51,303 bases of DNA from Phycisphaerales bacterium (GTDB lineage: Bacteria; Planctomycetota; Phycisphaerae; Phycisphaerales; UBA1924). Shown in pieces: positions 7,963 to 16,494 of this stretch; the stretch's first letter is position 1; every line of letters begins with the position of its first letter. The notes below the pieces were generated by a model. That model worked only from the letters and a program-made list of their open reading frames with translations, was not told where the DNA came from and ran no database searches. The DNA lies in the NCBI GenBank assembly GCA_028289195.1, contig JANQQR010000021.1:1-51303 (forward strand), read 5' to 3'. The position numbers and the translations under genes are program-made.

Positions 7963-8955
7963 TCAGGCTCGCTGCGTCGTTCGCGCGGCGACGCGGTCCT
8001 GCAGCGTCGGCAGGAGGTCCCGGACCTCCTGCGCCATCCTCGACTTGGGGAACTCCTCGATGATGCGCTCCCCGACCGAGATCGCTTCCTGCCACATGTG
8101 GTCCTGCACCGCCAGCTTGAAGCGGACTCCGAGGTTGTCGCGCTGCTTGGAGATCACACCCCGAGCGACCTCCTGGAACGGCGCGGCTTCGGTGGGGGTG
8201 AGATAGTGATCGAGTTCTTTCAGCAGCGTCATAGCCGAATCGAGCTCTTCGCCCTCTGCTGCGATCAGGAACTGGCGCTCGAGCTCCTGGCGGTACTGGA
8301 CGCGCGCCTGATCGACCCTCTCGCGCAGTCGTTCGACGCGGTGCGACTCGGGGTAGAGCCTGTTGATCCGCGCCGCCTCTGCGTAGGCCTCGGGCCAGTG
8401 GCGATGGCGGATGAGTTCGTCGAGCCCGCCGAGGGAGTCGACGACGTTGCGATCGAGCGTCTGGAGGCGGGCCCGCTCGATCCGTCCGCGGAACTCCTCG
8501 GCGTCGACCCGGTAGCCGAACTGCTCGGCGAGTTCCTTGACGAGGACCATCGCGGCGTCCCAGTCTTCGTCGGCGATGTCCTGCTCGATCGCGCGCCGGA
8601 GCAGTTCACGCTCCTCGCGCCGGTGCAGCACACGCTTGGCGCCCTCGGAGAGGCCGCCCTCCTGGACCAGGGTGTTGATCGAATCGACCAGTTGCTTGAT
8701 CTGGTGGGCCGAGGACGCCGCGGGGTTGGGCTGGCCCGCCCGCCAGGCGACCAGAAGGGTCAGCGGCGCCAGCAGCGCGATCGACCCGAGCGCGTAGAAG
8801 GGGAATGCGTCGGGGACCGAGCCGCCGATCGTGAGCCCCACGCCCGCTCCCACCAGGGCGAGCATCCACACCGCGGTCAGCCAGAAGGCCACGTTGGCGG
8901 GCTGCCTCTCGCGTCTGCGCTTGGTCCCTGCCTGGCTCGAGCTCTGGGTTGCCAT
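7963..8955 (-). CDS. Membrane-anchored helical-repeat protein, function unknown
   Basis: 330 residues. After a short basic N-terminus come two hydrophobic segments ('FWLTAVWMLALVGAGVGLTI' and 'FYALGSIALLAPLTLLVAW'), then about 230 residues of charged helices with TPR-like periodicity ('DWDAAMVLVKELAEQFGYRV', 'HWPEAYAEAARINRLYPES', 'MWQEAISVGERIIEEFPKS'). This predicts a membrane-anchored cytoplasmic scaffold. The ATG at 8955 has AGGAG upstream with about 8 nt spacing; 21 further in-frame codons upstream lack such a site. Lies between the cupin and sixA genes on the same strand. Confidence 0.7.
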   Translation of the reverse strand: MATQSSSQAGTKRRRERQPANVAFWLTAVWMLALVGAGVGLTIGGSVPDAFPFYALGSIALLAPLTLLVAWRAGQPNPAASSAHQIKQLVDSINTLVQEGGLSEGAKRVLHRREERELLRRAIEQDIADEDWDAAMVLVKELAEQFGYRVDAEEFRGRIERARLQTLDRNVVDSLGGLDELIRHRHWPEAYAEAARINRLYPESHRVERLRERVDQARVQYRQELERQFLIAAEGEELDSAMTLLKELDHYLTPTEAAPFQEVARGVISKQRDNLGVRFKLAVQDHMWQEAISVGERIIEEFPKSRMAQEVRDLLPTLQDRVAARTTQRA

Positions 8956-9022
8956 CTTGGCGTCTCCTCTGCGGGCCCAACGGATCCGATGCCCCATCGC
9001 CCTGGCCCGACCTGTCAATATT

Positions 9023-9388
9023 CTACGACCCGGGCGTGTCCTCGCCGCAGTTTCGTGTCACCGGGACGAGACAAAGGAAGCGGAGCCCCTGGTCTCCCGC
9101 CCGAAACTGGTGCTCTTCCTCGGGCGGCACGAAGACCACGTCGCCGGGGCCGATCGGGCGGTACTCGCCCTCGAGCAGGACCTCTCCCGAGCCCCCGAGG
9201 ACGATCACCTCGTGCTCGTAGTCGTGCGAGTGCCGTGGTGAGTGGCCCCCGGCGGCGACCTTGAACTGGCGGAGCGCGAAATTCGGCGCCCCGTCGGCCC
9301 GCCCGACCATCATGGCCATCTCGATCTTGTCCGATCCGGGCATGTCGATCGGGGCCGTCGGCGTCGAGTCAACGTTTCGGATCAGCAC
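9023..9388 (-). CDS. Cupin domain protein
   Basis: Small single-domain cupin of 121 residues. Motif 1 is 'GGHSPRHSHDYEHEVIVLGG', with the two metal-ligand histidines and the glutamate; motif 2 is 'PIGPGDVVFVPPEEEHQF', with the last histidine. Together they form a complete mononuclear metal site. Such proteins may be dioxygenases, isomerases or ligand sensors; the sequence alone does not decide. GTG start with AGGAGG 6 nt upstream. Divergent from the MBL-fold gene (49 bp) and upstream of the leftward TPR-like and sixA genes. Confidence 0.85.
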   Translation of the reverse strand: MLIRNVDSTPTAPIDMPGSDKIEMAMMVGRADGAPNFALRQFKVAAGGHSPRHSHDYEHEVIVLGGSGEVLLEGEYRPIGPGDVVFVPPEEEHQFRAGDQGLRFLCLVPVTRNCGEDTPGS

Positions 9389-9425
9389 AGTGGGCCTCCT
9401 GTTCGTCGCGATGCGCCCTGCAATC

Positions 9426-9431
9426 TACCAT
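9426..9431 (+). promoter_or_regulatory. Leaderless-type -10 box TACCAT for the MBL-fold gene
   Basis: TACCAT ends 6 nt before the ATG at 9438, and no Shine-Dalgarno sequence is present. Confidence 0.35.
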
Positions 9432-9437
9432 GCCGGC

Positions 9438-10100
9438 ATGCCGGAATCTGCTCATTCGACTCTCCCGATCGTGCGGGGGTTCCCGCTGGGTCCGTTCGAG
9501 ACGAACTGCTACGTCGTTCGGGCACCCGGAGATCCCGCGTGCTGGATCATCGACGCGGGGTTCCAGCCCGACGCGCTGATCGACCATGTGCGCAGCGAGG
9601 ACCTCGCCCCGGAGCGCATCATCCTGACCCACGCCCACGTCGACCACATGGCCGGACTCGAGGAGATCCGGCGCGCCTTCCCCGGCGTGCCGACCTCGAT
9701 CCACGAAGCCGAGCGCGAGTGGCTGACCAACCCCGTGCTGAACCTGAGCGCCGGGTGGGGCGAGATGATCACGGCGCGCCCGCCGGAGGATCTCCTCTCG
9801 GGCGGCGAGGAACTCGAACTCGCCGGAACACGCTGGTCGGTGCTGTTCACTCCCGGGCACTCTCCGGGTGGCATCACGCTCTACAACGACGCCTCTCTGC
9901 AGGCGCTCGTCGGCGACACGCTCTTCGCGGGCTCGATCGGGCGCCACGACTTCCCGACCAGCAGCTTCGACGACCTGCAGCGCTCGATCCGCGAGTATCT
10001 GTACTCGCTCCCGGACGACACGACGGTGTTCCCGGGCCACGGTCCCGAGACGACGATCGGTCGCGAGGCGCAGACGAACCCGTTCGTCAGGCGGACCTGA
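9438..10100 (+). CDS. MBL-fold metallohydrolase, glyoxalase II-like
   Basis: Metallo-beta-lactamase-fold hydrolase of 220 residues, close to the short glyoxalase II (GloC/YcbL) group that splits S-lactoylglutathione or similar thioesters. Metal motifs are complete: 'LTHAHVDHMAG' (HxHxDH), 'FTPGHSPGG', 'VGDTLFAGSIGRHDFP' and 'VFPGHGPETTIGRE'. The ATG at 9438 is chosen because the family begins with 'FPLGPFETNCYVV' about 15 residues in; longer in-frame starts add unrelated sequence. The mRNA may be leaderless. The alpha/beta hydrolase gene follows after 19 bp and is probably co-transcribed. Confidence 0.88.
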   Translation: MPESAHSTLPIVRGFPLGPFETNCYVVRAPGDPACWIIDAGFQPDALIDHVRSEDLAPERIILTHAHVDHMAGLEEIRRAFPGVPTSIHEAEREWLTNPVLNLSAGWGEMITARPPEDLLSGGEELELAGTRWSVLFTPGHSPGGITLYNDASLQALVGDTLFAGSIGRHDFPTSSFDDLQRSIREYLYSLPDDTTVFPGHGPETTIGREAQTNPFVRRT

Positions 10101-10119
10101 ACGCGGACCACCCGAGACC

Positions 10120-10992
10120 ATGCCCGATCTTCAGGCTAAACTCCCCAACGCTCTGGCGCAACGCACGGTCTTTGCGCGCCTCGCGGCGGACGACGTCGAG
10201 TTCGAGGGCCATCGCGGCGTGCCGGCGCTGCTCGCGCACCCCGACGAGGGGTGGAGCGAGCCGGGCGCTCCCGAACCCACGCCCCGGCCGGTCGTGATCT
10301 GGATGCACGGCAGGTCGGTGAAGAAGGAGATCGATCCAGGGCGGTACCTGCGCTGGCTGCGAGCGCCGGAAGGCGGCATCGCGACCTGCGCGCTCGACCT
10401 GCCCGGGCACGGCGAGCGATTCATCGAGGCGTACCAGGGCCCCGATCACACGCTCGAGGTGGTCGACGCGATGGCGCGTGAGATCGACCGGGTGGTGGGA
10501 GCGCTCTCGGACCCGCGTTGGCGCGGCGCGTTCGATCTCGATCGGATCGCCATCGGCGGCATGTCGGCCGGCGGGATGACAACCCTCCATCGCCTGGCCT
10601 CGGAGCACCCGTTCGTGTGCGCGTGTGTCGAGGCGACCGCGGGCGACTTCTCCTTCATGAAGCACCACGACGCGTTCGTCACCTGCGGCGGGCGAGACCC
10701 CGATTGCTCGCTGGCGGACTGCCTCGACCCCGTGCGCCACCTCGACGGGTGGCGACCGATCCCCCTGCTGGCCCTGCATTCGGACAAGGACCAGTGGGTG
10801 CCGGTTGGCTCGATCCGGTCGTTCGTCGACGCGGTGCGCGCTCGCTTCGACCAGCCGGACGACGTCGAGATCGTCACGTGGCCCGAGACCGGCGCGTGGC
10901 AGGAGCACGCTGGCTTCGGGAAGGTCTCGAACGACGCCAAGAACATCCAGACGGCGTTCTTTGCGCGTCATCTGCTGGGCGTGGAGGGCTAG
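10120..10992 (+). CDS. Alpha/beta hydrolase
   Basis: Serine hydrolase of 290 residues. The oxyanion strand is 'PRPVVIWMHGRSVKKE', the nucleophile elbow is 'AIGGMSAGGM' (Ser in GMSAGG), the acid loop is 'ALHSDKDQWVP', and the probable catalytic His lies in 'WQEHAGFGK'. It resembles dienelactone-hydrolase/acyl-peptidase-like esterases. No signal peptide, so cytoplasmic. Follows the MBL-fold gene by 19 bp, suggesting one operon. Its TAG stop overlaps the stop of the convergent kinase gene in a shared CTAG. Confidence 0.82.
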   Translation: MPDLQAKLPNALAQRTVFARLAADDVEFEGHRGVPALLAHPDEGWSEPGAPEPTPRPVVIWMHGRSVKKEIDPGRYLRWLRAPEGGIATCALDLPGHGERFIEAYQGPDHTLEVVDAMAREIDRVVGALSDPRWRGAFDLDRIAIGGMSAGGMTTLHRLASEHPFVCACVEATAGDFSFMKHHDAFVTCGGRDPDCSLADCLDPVRHLDGWRPIPLLALHSDKDQWVPVGSIRSFVDAVRARFDQPDDVEIVTWPETGAWQEHAGFGKVSNDAKNIQTAFFARHLLGVEG

Positions 10993-12227
10993 GGCCGCGG
11001 GCCGTCCGGGCCCCGCTCCTGTTCGCCGGCCTTGAGCACCAGCACGCTCTTCCATGCGCGCAGATCGGTCAGGAGCGTGGCGCAGTCCGCGTACCGGTCT
11101 TCCGGCTGCTTTGCGATCATCTTCATCAGGACGTCGCAGATCCCGGGATCGAGCGAGGGATCGATCGAGTCGGCGCGGGGCGGTTCGGCCTGCAGGTGCT
11201 GGTCCATGACTTCCTGGGCGGAGGTGCCGTTGAACAGCGGGTGCCCGGTGACCATGTGGTGCCAGGTTGCGCCGAGGGAGTAGATGTCGCTGGGGGCGCC
11301 GACGTCGGCGTCGCCGCGCACCTGTTCCGGGCTGATGTAGTACGGCGTGCCGAGCGTGCGCCCGAGGTCGCGCTTGCGCGCTGCCTCGTCGCTGATGAAG
11401 CGGGCCAGGCCGAGGTCGGCGAGCTTGGCGAGTTCGCTGCCGCCGGCGCCGGGGTCGCCGCCGGCGATGATGATGTTCTTGGGCTTGACGTCGCGGTGCA
11501 CGAGGCCCTTGGAGTGAGCGTGCTCGAGCGCCTGGGCGATGCCGAGGACGAATTCCAGGCCTTCGCGCTCGGTGAACGGGCCTCGATCGCGGAGCAGCTC
11601 GTGGACGTTGCGCCCCTCGACGTACTCCATGACGAAGTAGAGGAACTCGCCGTGCGAGCCGACGTCGTAGGCCTGCACCATGTTGGGGTGGTTCAGCTGG
11701 GCGGCGGCGCGGCCCTCTTCGTAGAAGGCCTCGACTATCCGCTTACTGCCCAGGCTCTTGGGCGGGAGCACCTTGATCGCCACGACGCGATCGAGGTTGA
11801 GCTGGCGGGCGCGATAGACGGTGGCGCTCGTGCCCTTGCCGAGTTCGCCGAGCATCCGGAATCCCGGGATGGTGCGCCCCGCCCGCTCGTCGTCGATCTC
11901 GCGCATGATGCGCGACAGCTGGTTCGGCGTGACGGCCTGGAGCTGGACCAGGAGTTCGCCCAGGGGGCGCTTGCTCGAGAGCAGGCCGCCCCTGGCCTTC
12001 TTGATCGCCTTCTTGACCTCGTCGCGGGTGGCGAGCTTGTGATCGAGCACCAGCCTGGCGAGCCAGCGGTCGGTGTCGCCCTCGTCGACCATGCCCTCGA
12101 GGTCGATGAGCATCTCGTCGGGATCCGACGACGAGCCCGAGAGCGTCGACGAGTCCTCGGGCGCGGTATGCAGGTGCCCGGTGTCATCGATCGACGAGCC
12201 CTCCAACTTCGATGTGTGCTCACTCAT
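10989..12227 (-). CDS. Soluble Ser/Thr protein kinase
   Basis: Hanks-type kinase of 412 residues with no membrane segment. The kinase domain spans about 123-400: glycine loop GELGKGTSATVY (about 127), ATP lysine in VAIKVL (152), HRDVKPKN (244-251), and DLG in place of DFG (271), a tolerated change. The N-terminal 120 residues are an acidic Ser/Asp-rich stretch followed by a helical module 'RPLGELLVQLQAVTPNQLSR', which recalls the 'LGELLVxxGxIxxxQL' helices of type II secretion/MshE ATPase N-domains. The ATG at 12227 is chosen over a start 26 codons upstream; a weak GGTGA lies 8 nt before it. Divergent from the MFS gene. Confidence 0.88.
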   Translation of the reverse strand: MSEHTSKLEGSSIDDTGHLHTAPEDSSTLSGSSSDPDEMLIDLEGMVDEGDTDRWLARLVLDHKLATRDEVKKAIKKARGGLLSSKRPLGELLVQLQAVTPNQLSRIMREIDDERAGRTIPGFRMLGELGKGTSATVYRARQLNLDRVVAIKVLPPKSLGSKRIVEAFYEEGRAAAQLNHPNMVQAYDVGSHGEFLYFVMEYVEGRNVHELLRDRGPFTEREGLEFVLGIAQALEHAHSKGLVHRDVKPKNIIIAGGDPGAGGSELAKLADLGLARFISDEAARKRDLGRTLGTPYYISPEQVRGDADVGAPSDIYSLGATWHHMVTGHPLFNGTSAQEVMDQHLQAEPPRADSIDPSLDPGICDVLMKMIAKQPEDRYADCATLLTDLRAWKSVLVLKAGEQERGPDGPRP

Positions 12228-13717
12228 CCGTGTGGTCACCAACGCCTGGGTACGGACCTTCCTGGTATTGCGTCGGCGATCCGGGGGCCGATGCTTCGCG
12301 CTCAAGCGGCACAGCGTCGCGCCGCGCCAGTACCCTACGCGGCATCGACCTCCGCCGCTTCAACCCGTTCCGGGGCCTCCCCGAGCCGCGCCGCGTGTGG
12401 GCGTGGGGCATGTTCGATCTGGCGAACCAGAGCTTCACGCTCCTGATCATCACGCTGCTGTTCTCGCTCTATTTCAAGAACCTCGTCGTCGACGCGTCGG
12501 TCGCCGGCGGGATGACGCCGGGGGACGCCAGCAACCGCGGCGACTTCGCCTGGTCGCTGGTGCACGGGGCGAGCTACCTCGTGGTGGTGGCGATCTCGCC
12601 CTTCCTCGGAGCCGCGGGCGACGCCAAGAACTGGCGCAAGGAGATCCTGCTGACGACGGGCGTGCTGTGCGCGTTCCTGACGGTGCTGCTGGGGGTGCTG
12701 CCCCCGAGCATGCTCGTGCTGCTGGCTATTGCCTACTTCGTGGCCAACGTCTGCTACCAGGTGGGCGAAAACTTCCTGGCGTCGTTCCTGCCGGATGTCT
12801 CTACGCCGGAGACGCTCGGTCGCATCAGCGCCACGGGCTGGGCGATGGGCTACGTGGGCGCGATGCTCCTGCTGCTCATCGTGGCGATGCTGATGTCGGT
12901 GATGGGCTGGTCGGAGACCTCCGAGTGGCGCCCGTTCTTCGTGTTCGCCGGCCTGTGGTTCCTCGCGGGGATGCTGCCGCTCGCCCTGTTCGTGCGCGAG
13001 GTGAAGCGGGACAAGCCGATCCGCACCAACATCGCGGTCGAGAGCGCGCTGCGCGTGGCCGACACGTTCCGGCACGCGCGGCGCTACCGGCAGCTCGTGC
13101 TCTTCCTCGTGGCGTTCCTGGTGTACGGGTTCGGCGTGCAGGTGATCATCGGGTTCACGTCGATCATCGCCGAGGGGTTCGGGTTCGGTCAGGCCAAGCT
13201 GGTGCTCTTCGTGCTGCAGGTGACGTTCACCGCCGGGATCGCGGCGATCGCCACGGCGTTCTTCCAGGATCGCATCGGCGCCAAGCGGACGGTCGTGTCG
13301 TACCTGGTGATCTGGCTGGTGAGCGCCGTGTCTCTGGCGTTCCTCACGACGCTCGACGACCCGCCGGACTGGCCGATCTGGGTCATCGGAAACGGGCTGG
13401 GCTTCGGGCTGGGGGGGATCGGCACCGCGAGCAGGTCGATGGTCTGCCAGTTCACGCCCCGCCAGCGGAGCGCCGAGTTCTTCGGGCTGTGGGGCCTGTC
13501 GTACAAGCTCGCCGCGGCCATCGGGGTGCTGAGCTTCGGGATCGTGAGCGAGACGCTGGGCGACACCAACGCGATGATCCTCCTGGCGTCGTTCTTCGCG
13601 GTCGGCCTCGCGCTCGTGCTGCCGGTGAACGAGCGTGAAGGCATCGAGACGGCGCGTGCCGCCGAGCGCCGGATTGAGGAAGAACTCGCGGGACAGAACG
13701 ACCCCGAGCGGGCATAG
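12212..13717 (+). CDS. Major facilitator transporter, UMF1 (Atg22-like) type; start uncertain
   Basis: Twelve-helix MFS transporter. The segment '[20 protein letters not shown]' matches the UMF1 signature (SWALYDxANSAF), and a long soluble loop splits the two six-helix halves. The substrate is unknown. The start is unresolved: ATG 12212 and GTG 12230 overlap or abut the divergent kinase start and lack a Shine-Dalgarno sequence, while ATG 12410 would cut into the family signature. A TACCCT hexamer ends 7 nt before an ATC at 12344, exactly the leaderless spacing seen at other genes, and that point would give the expected N-terminal length. trpB follows after 10 bp. Confidence 0.8.
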   Translation: MCAHSSVWSPTPGYGPSWYCVGDPGADASRSSGTASRRASTLRGIDLRRFNPFRGLPEPRRVWAWGMFDLANQSFTLLIITLLFSLYFKNLVVDASVAGGMTPGDASNRGDFAWSLVHGASYLVVVAISPFLGAAGDAKNWRKEILLTTGVLCAFLTVLLGVLPPSMLVLLAIAYFVANVCYQVGENFLASFLPDVSTPETLGRISATGWAMGYVGAMLLLLIVAMLMSVMGWSETSEWRPFFVFAGLWFLAGMLPLALFVREVKRDKPIRTNIAVESALRVADTFRHARRYRQLVLFLVAFLVYGFGVQVIIGFTSIIAEGFGFGQAKLVLFVLQVTFTAGIAAIATAFFQDRIGAKRTVVSYLVIWLVSAVSLAFLTTLDDPPDWPIWVIGNGLGFGLGGIGTASRSMVCQFTPRQRSAEFFGLWGLSYKLAAAIGVLSFGIVSETLGDTNAMILLASFFAVGLALVLPVNEREGIETARAAERRIEEELAGQNDPERA

Positions 13718-13720
13718 ACT
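13715..13720 (+). promoter_or_regulatory. Leaderless-type -10 box TAGACT for trpB
   Basis: TAGACT ends 7 nt before the trpB ATG. It overlaps the stop codon of the transporter gene, so trpB may have its own promoter as well as read-through. Confidence 0.4.
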
Positions 13721-13727
13721 CCCGCCC

Positions 13728-15020
13728 ATGACCGCCGCACCAGCCAGCACCGCACCGCTGTCCGCCGCCCCAGACGCCCTCGGCCGATTCGGAGAGTTCG
13801 GCGGGACGTTCGTCCCCGAAACACTCGTGGCGGCGCTCGCCGATCTGAGTGAGCAATTCGAGAGCGCGATGGGTGACCCCGAGTTTCGACGGGAGCTCGA
13901 CGGGCTCCTCAGCACGTTCGTGGGCCGGCCGACGGCCCTCTACAAGGCCGGGGGCCTGACGCGCCTCGCGGCGTCGAAGAGCGCGTCGGGCAAGTCGGCG
14001 ACGATCTGGCTCAAGCGCGAAGACCTTGCCCACACGGGCGCGCACAAGATCAACAACACGATGGGCCAGGCGCTGCTCACACAGCGGATGGGCAAGCAGC
14101 GCGTGATCGCCGAGACGGGCGCCGGCCAGCACGGCGTGGCGACGGCGACGGCGGCGGCCCACTTCGGGCTTCAGTGCGATGTGTACATGGGCTCGGAGGA
14201 CGTCCGGCGCCAGCACATCAACGTCGTACGCATGAAGCTGCTGGGGGCGAACGTGATCGAGGTGGACTCCGGCTCGCGCACGCTCAAGGACGCCACCAAC
14301 GAGGCGATGCGCGACTGGATGGCGAGCGTCGAGTCGACGCACTACATCCTCGGGTCGGTCGTGGGCCCCCACCCCTTCCCGCGCATCGTGCGCGACTTCC
14401 AGAGCGTGATCGGGGTCGAGTCCAAAGAGCAGTGCCGCGAGGCGTTCGGGCGCGAGCCGGACTGCGTCGTCGCGTGCGTCGGGGGCGGCTCGAATGCCGC
14501 GGGCATTTTCCACCCATTTATCGACGACGCCGGCGTCGAGCTCGTGGGCGTCGAGGCGGGCGGGCGCGGGGCTTCGGCGGGCAGCCACGCGGCCCCGCTG
14601 ACGCACGGCTCTCCGGGCATCCTCCACGGATCGCTCTCGTATGTGCTCCAGGACGACTCGGGGCAGACCGCCCCTGTGCATTCGTGCAGCGCGGGGCTCG
14701 ATTACCCCGGGGTCGGCCCTGAGCACGCGTTCTGGAAGGACGCGGGGCGAGTCTCGTACTCCTCGGTCTCCGATGAGCGGGCGCTGGATGCGTTCGTGGA
14801 CCTCTGCCGCAGCGAGGGGATCATCCCCGCGCTCGAGACCGCGCACGCCATCGCCGAGGCGATCGAGCGTGCGGGGCGCATGGACGAATCGCAGCACGTG
14901 CTGGTGAACTGCTCGGGGCGTGGCGACAAGGACGTTGACGAGGCGGACCGCCTGCTCCGCGCGCGGGGCGGGCCGGCGCAGACGATCGCGACGGTCGTCG
15001 ACGTCCCTGTGCCGCGCTAG
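13728..15020 (+). CDS. trpB: Tryptophan synthase beta subunit
   Basis: PLP enzyme joining indole and serine to make tryptophan, 430 residues. It opens with '[15 protein letters not shown]'. The PLP lysine lies in 'HTGAHKINN' (Lys 107), '[12 protein letters not shown]' is the catalytic-loop region, and '[10 protein letters not shown]' is the phosphate-binding loop. It is slightly longer than the usual 390-410 residues because of an N-terminal Ala/Ser-rich extension. The expected trpA partner is not adjacent, and the neighbours are a transporter and a convergent TPR gene. The ATG at 13728 lacks a Shine-Dalgarno site but has TAGACT 7 nt upstream. Confidence 0.95.
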   Translation: MTAAPASTAPLSAAPDALGRFGEFGGTFVPETLVAALADLSEQFESAMGDPEFRRELDGLLSTFVGRPTALYKAGGLTRLAASKSASGKSATIWLKREDLAHTGAHKINNTMGQALLTQRMGKQRVIAETGAGQHGVATATAAAHFGLQCDVYMGSEDVRRQHINVVRMKLLGANVIEVDSGSRTLKDATNEAMRDWMASVESTHYILGSVVGPHPFPRIVRDFQSVIGVESKEQCREAFGREPDCVVACVGGGSNAAGIFHPFIDDAGVELVGVEAGGRGASAGSHAAPLTHGSPGILHGSLSYVLQDDSGQTAPVHSCSAGLDYPGVGPEHAFWKDAGRVSYSSVSDERALDAFVDLCRSEGIIPALETAHAIAEAIERAGRMDESQHVLVNCSGRGDKDVDEADRLLRARGGPAQTIATVVDVPVPR

Positions 15021-15027
15021 CGGCGCA

Positions 15028-16407
15028 TCAGTACGAGCGGTCCTGGCTGCGGCGTGCCTTCACGCGCCGGCGCCAGTGGCTCCCAACCCAGCTCATGGAC
15101 TCGATTGCGCGGTGGATGCGCACCGTGAGCTTAAGACGACGCAGGGCGTGGTCCTCGGGGTCGATCTCGAGCGCCTGCTTGAGGTAGAAGCGTGCCTTGC
15201 CCCACTGGCGCTCGTGCACGCAGGCCAGCGCCATGTTGTGGAGCGCCGAGAGCATGCGCGGATTGTGGCGCAGGGCGCGGCGGCACGCGTCCATGCCCTT
15301 GAACCGCTCGCCCATACGGAAGTACGAGACGCTCAGCAGGTGGAGCGCGTGCGGGTCGTCGGGCTTGGTCTCGAGCAGCGTGAGGAACACGCGGGCGGCG
15401 TCGCGGGGGAGGCGCACGTCGAGCAGCAGCTCGCCGAGGTCCTCGAGATCCCGTGCCTCGAACACGTCGGGCGTCTCGCCGAGCAGCTTGAGCTCGCGGC
15501 GCAGGAGCTTGCGGGCCTCGCCGAGCTCGCCGAGCTTCACAGAGATGTGCGCCAGGCGGCGCCGGACCTCGGGGTGCTCGGGGTCGAGGCGGAGCACGAG
15601 CCGGAATGAAGCGGCGGCCTCTTTGAGGCGGTGCTGGCGGAGCGAGAGCTCGCCGAGCTGGAAGTGCGCTTCGGGGTGATCGCTCTCGATCTCCAGGACG
15701 CGCCGGAACTTCTCGCTGGCTTCGGCCAGCCGGTTCATGTCGATGAGGAGGCACCCGAGATCGAGCAGCGTCTCGATGTCGCCCGGAGCCTCGCGGAGCT
15801 CGCGCAGGTAGAGCTGGCGTGCGCGCTCGGGGCGTCCGGTCTCGCTGAACGCGCTGGCGAGTCGTGCGTGGACGCGCGGGAGCTGCGGGTCGAGAGAGGC
15901 GGCCTGCTTGAGGCAGTGGATTGCGCGCTTGTATTCGGCGCGGTCCATGAGCGATTCGGCGATGTTCGCGTAGGCCAGCGCGTGCTCGCCCTCGAACTGC
16001 AGCGAGGTGTAGAACATCTCTTCGGCACGCTCGTGGTCGCCGCGCCGGGCGCACGCTTCGATCAGGTAGACGTAGCTCTCGACGCGGGCCGGATCGGCGG
16101 TGCGCGCCTTGTCGAACCAGTCGATGGCCTGGTCGAGACGGTCGAGCCGGAGGCAGCTGACGCCGAGGAGGAGCAGGATCTGGAAATCCGCGGGCTCGAG
16201 CGCCTGGGCGTCGCCGAAGGCGGCGAGCGCCTCCTCGAACCTGCCGGCGGCTTCGAGAGTCAGACCGAGGTTGAAGTGCCACTCGGCCTTGTACGGGTTC
16301 AGCGACAGCGCACGCCGGAGTTCGGACTCGGCTTCATCCCACGCGCCTGCTTCGTACAGTTCGTGCGCCCGCTCGACGTGTTGTTCGGCCTCGAACCAGT
16401 CGTTCAT
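15028..16407 (-). CDS. Tetratricopeptide repeat protein
   Basis: 459-residue soluble protein made of about eleven consecutive TPR motifs from residue 5 to 425 (for example 'WDEAESELRRALSLNPYKAE', 'YKRAIHCLKQAASLDPQLP', 'GKARFYLKQALEIDPEDHA'), ending in a basic tail. It has no signal peptide and no extra domain, so a protein-protein scaffold is expected; partners are unknown. GAGGTG precedes the ATG. Divergent from the HEAT-repeat gene and convergent with trpB. Confidence 0.88.
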   Translation of the reverse strand: MNDWFEAEQHVERAHELYEAGAWDEAESELRRALSLNPYKAEWHFNLGLTLEAAGRFEEALAAFGDAQALEPADFQILLLLGVSCLRLDRLDQAIDWFDKARTADPARVESYVYLIEACARRGDHERAEEMFYTSLQFEGEHALAYANIAESLMDRAEYKRAIHCLKQAASLDPQLPRVHARLASAFSETGRPERARQLYLRELREAPGDIETLLDLGCLLIDMNRLAEASEKFRRVLEIESDHPEAHFQLGELSLRQHRLKEAAASFRLVLRLDPEHPEVRRRLAHISVKLGELGEARKLLRRELKLLGETPDVFEARDLEDLGELLLDVRLPRDAARVFLTLLETKPDDPHALHLLSVSYFRMGERFKGMDACRRALRHNPRMLSALHNMALACVHERQWGKARFYLKQALEIDPEDHALRRLKLTVRIHRAIESMSWVGSHWRRRVKARRSQDRSY

Positions 16408-16494
16408 CTCACCTCACAGCCACGAGCGCGATTGCCGATGAATCCTCGGGGGTATCATCGTCCGTCGGGAACAGCAAGGCAAGGCGGCAGACCG

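Noticed and set aside
12335..13915. 526-codon leftward frame opposite the MFS transporter
   Set aside because: Charged, repeat-like shadow sequence; the plus strand has a complete transporter signature and hydrophobic pattern.
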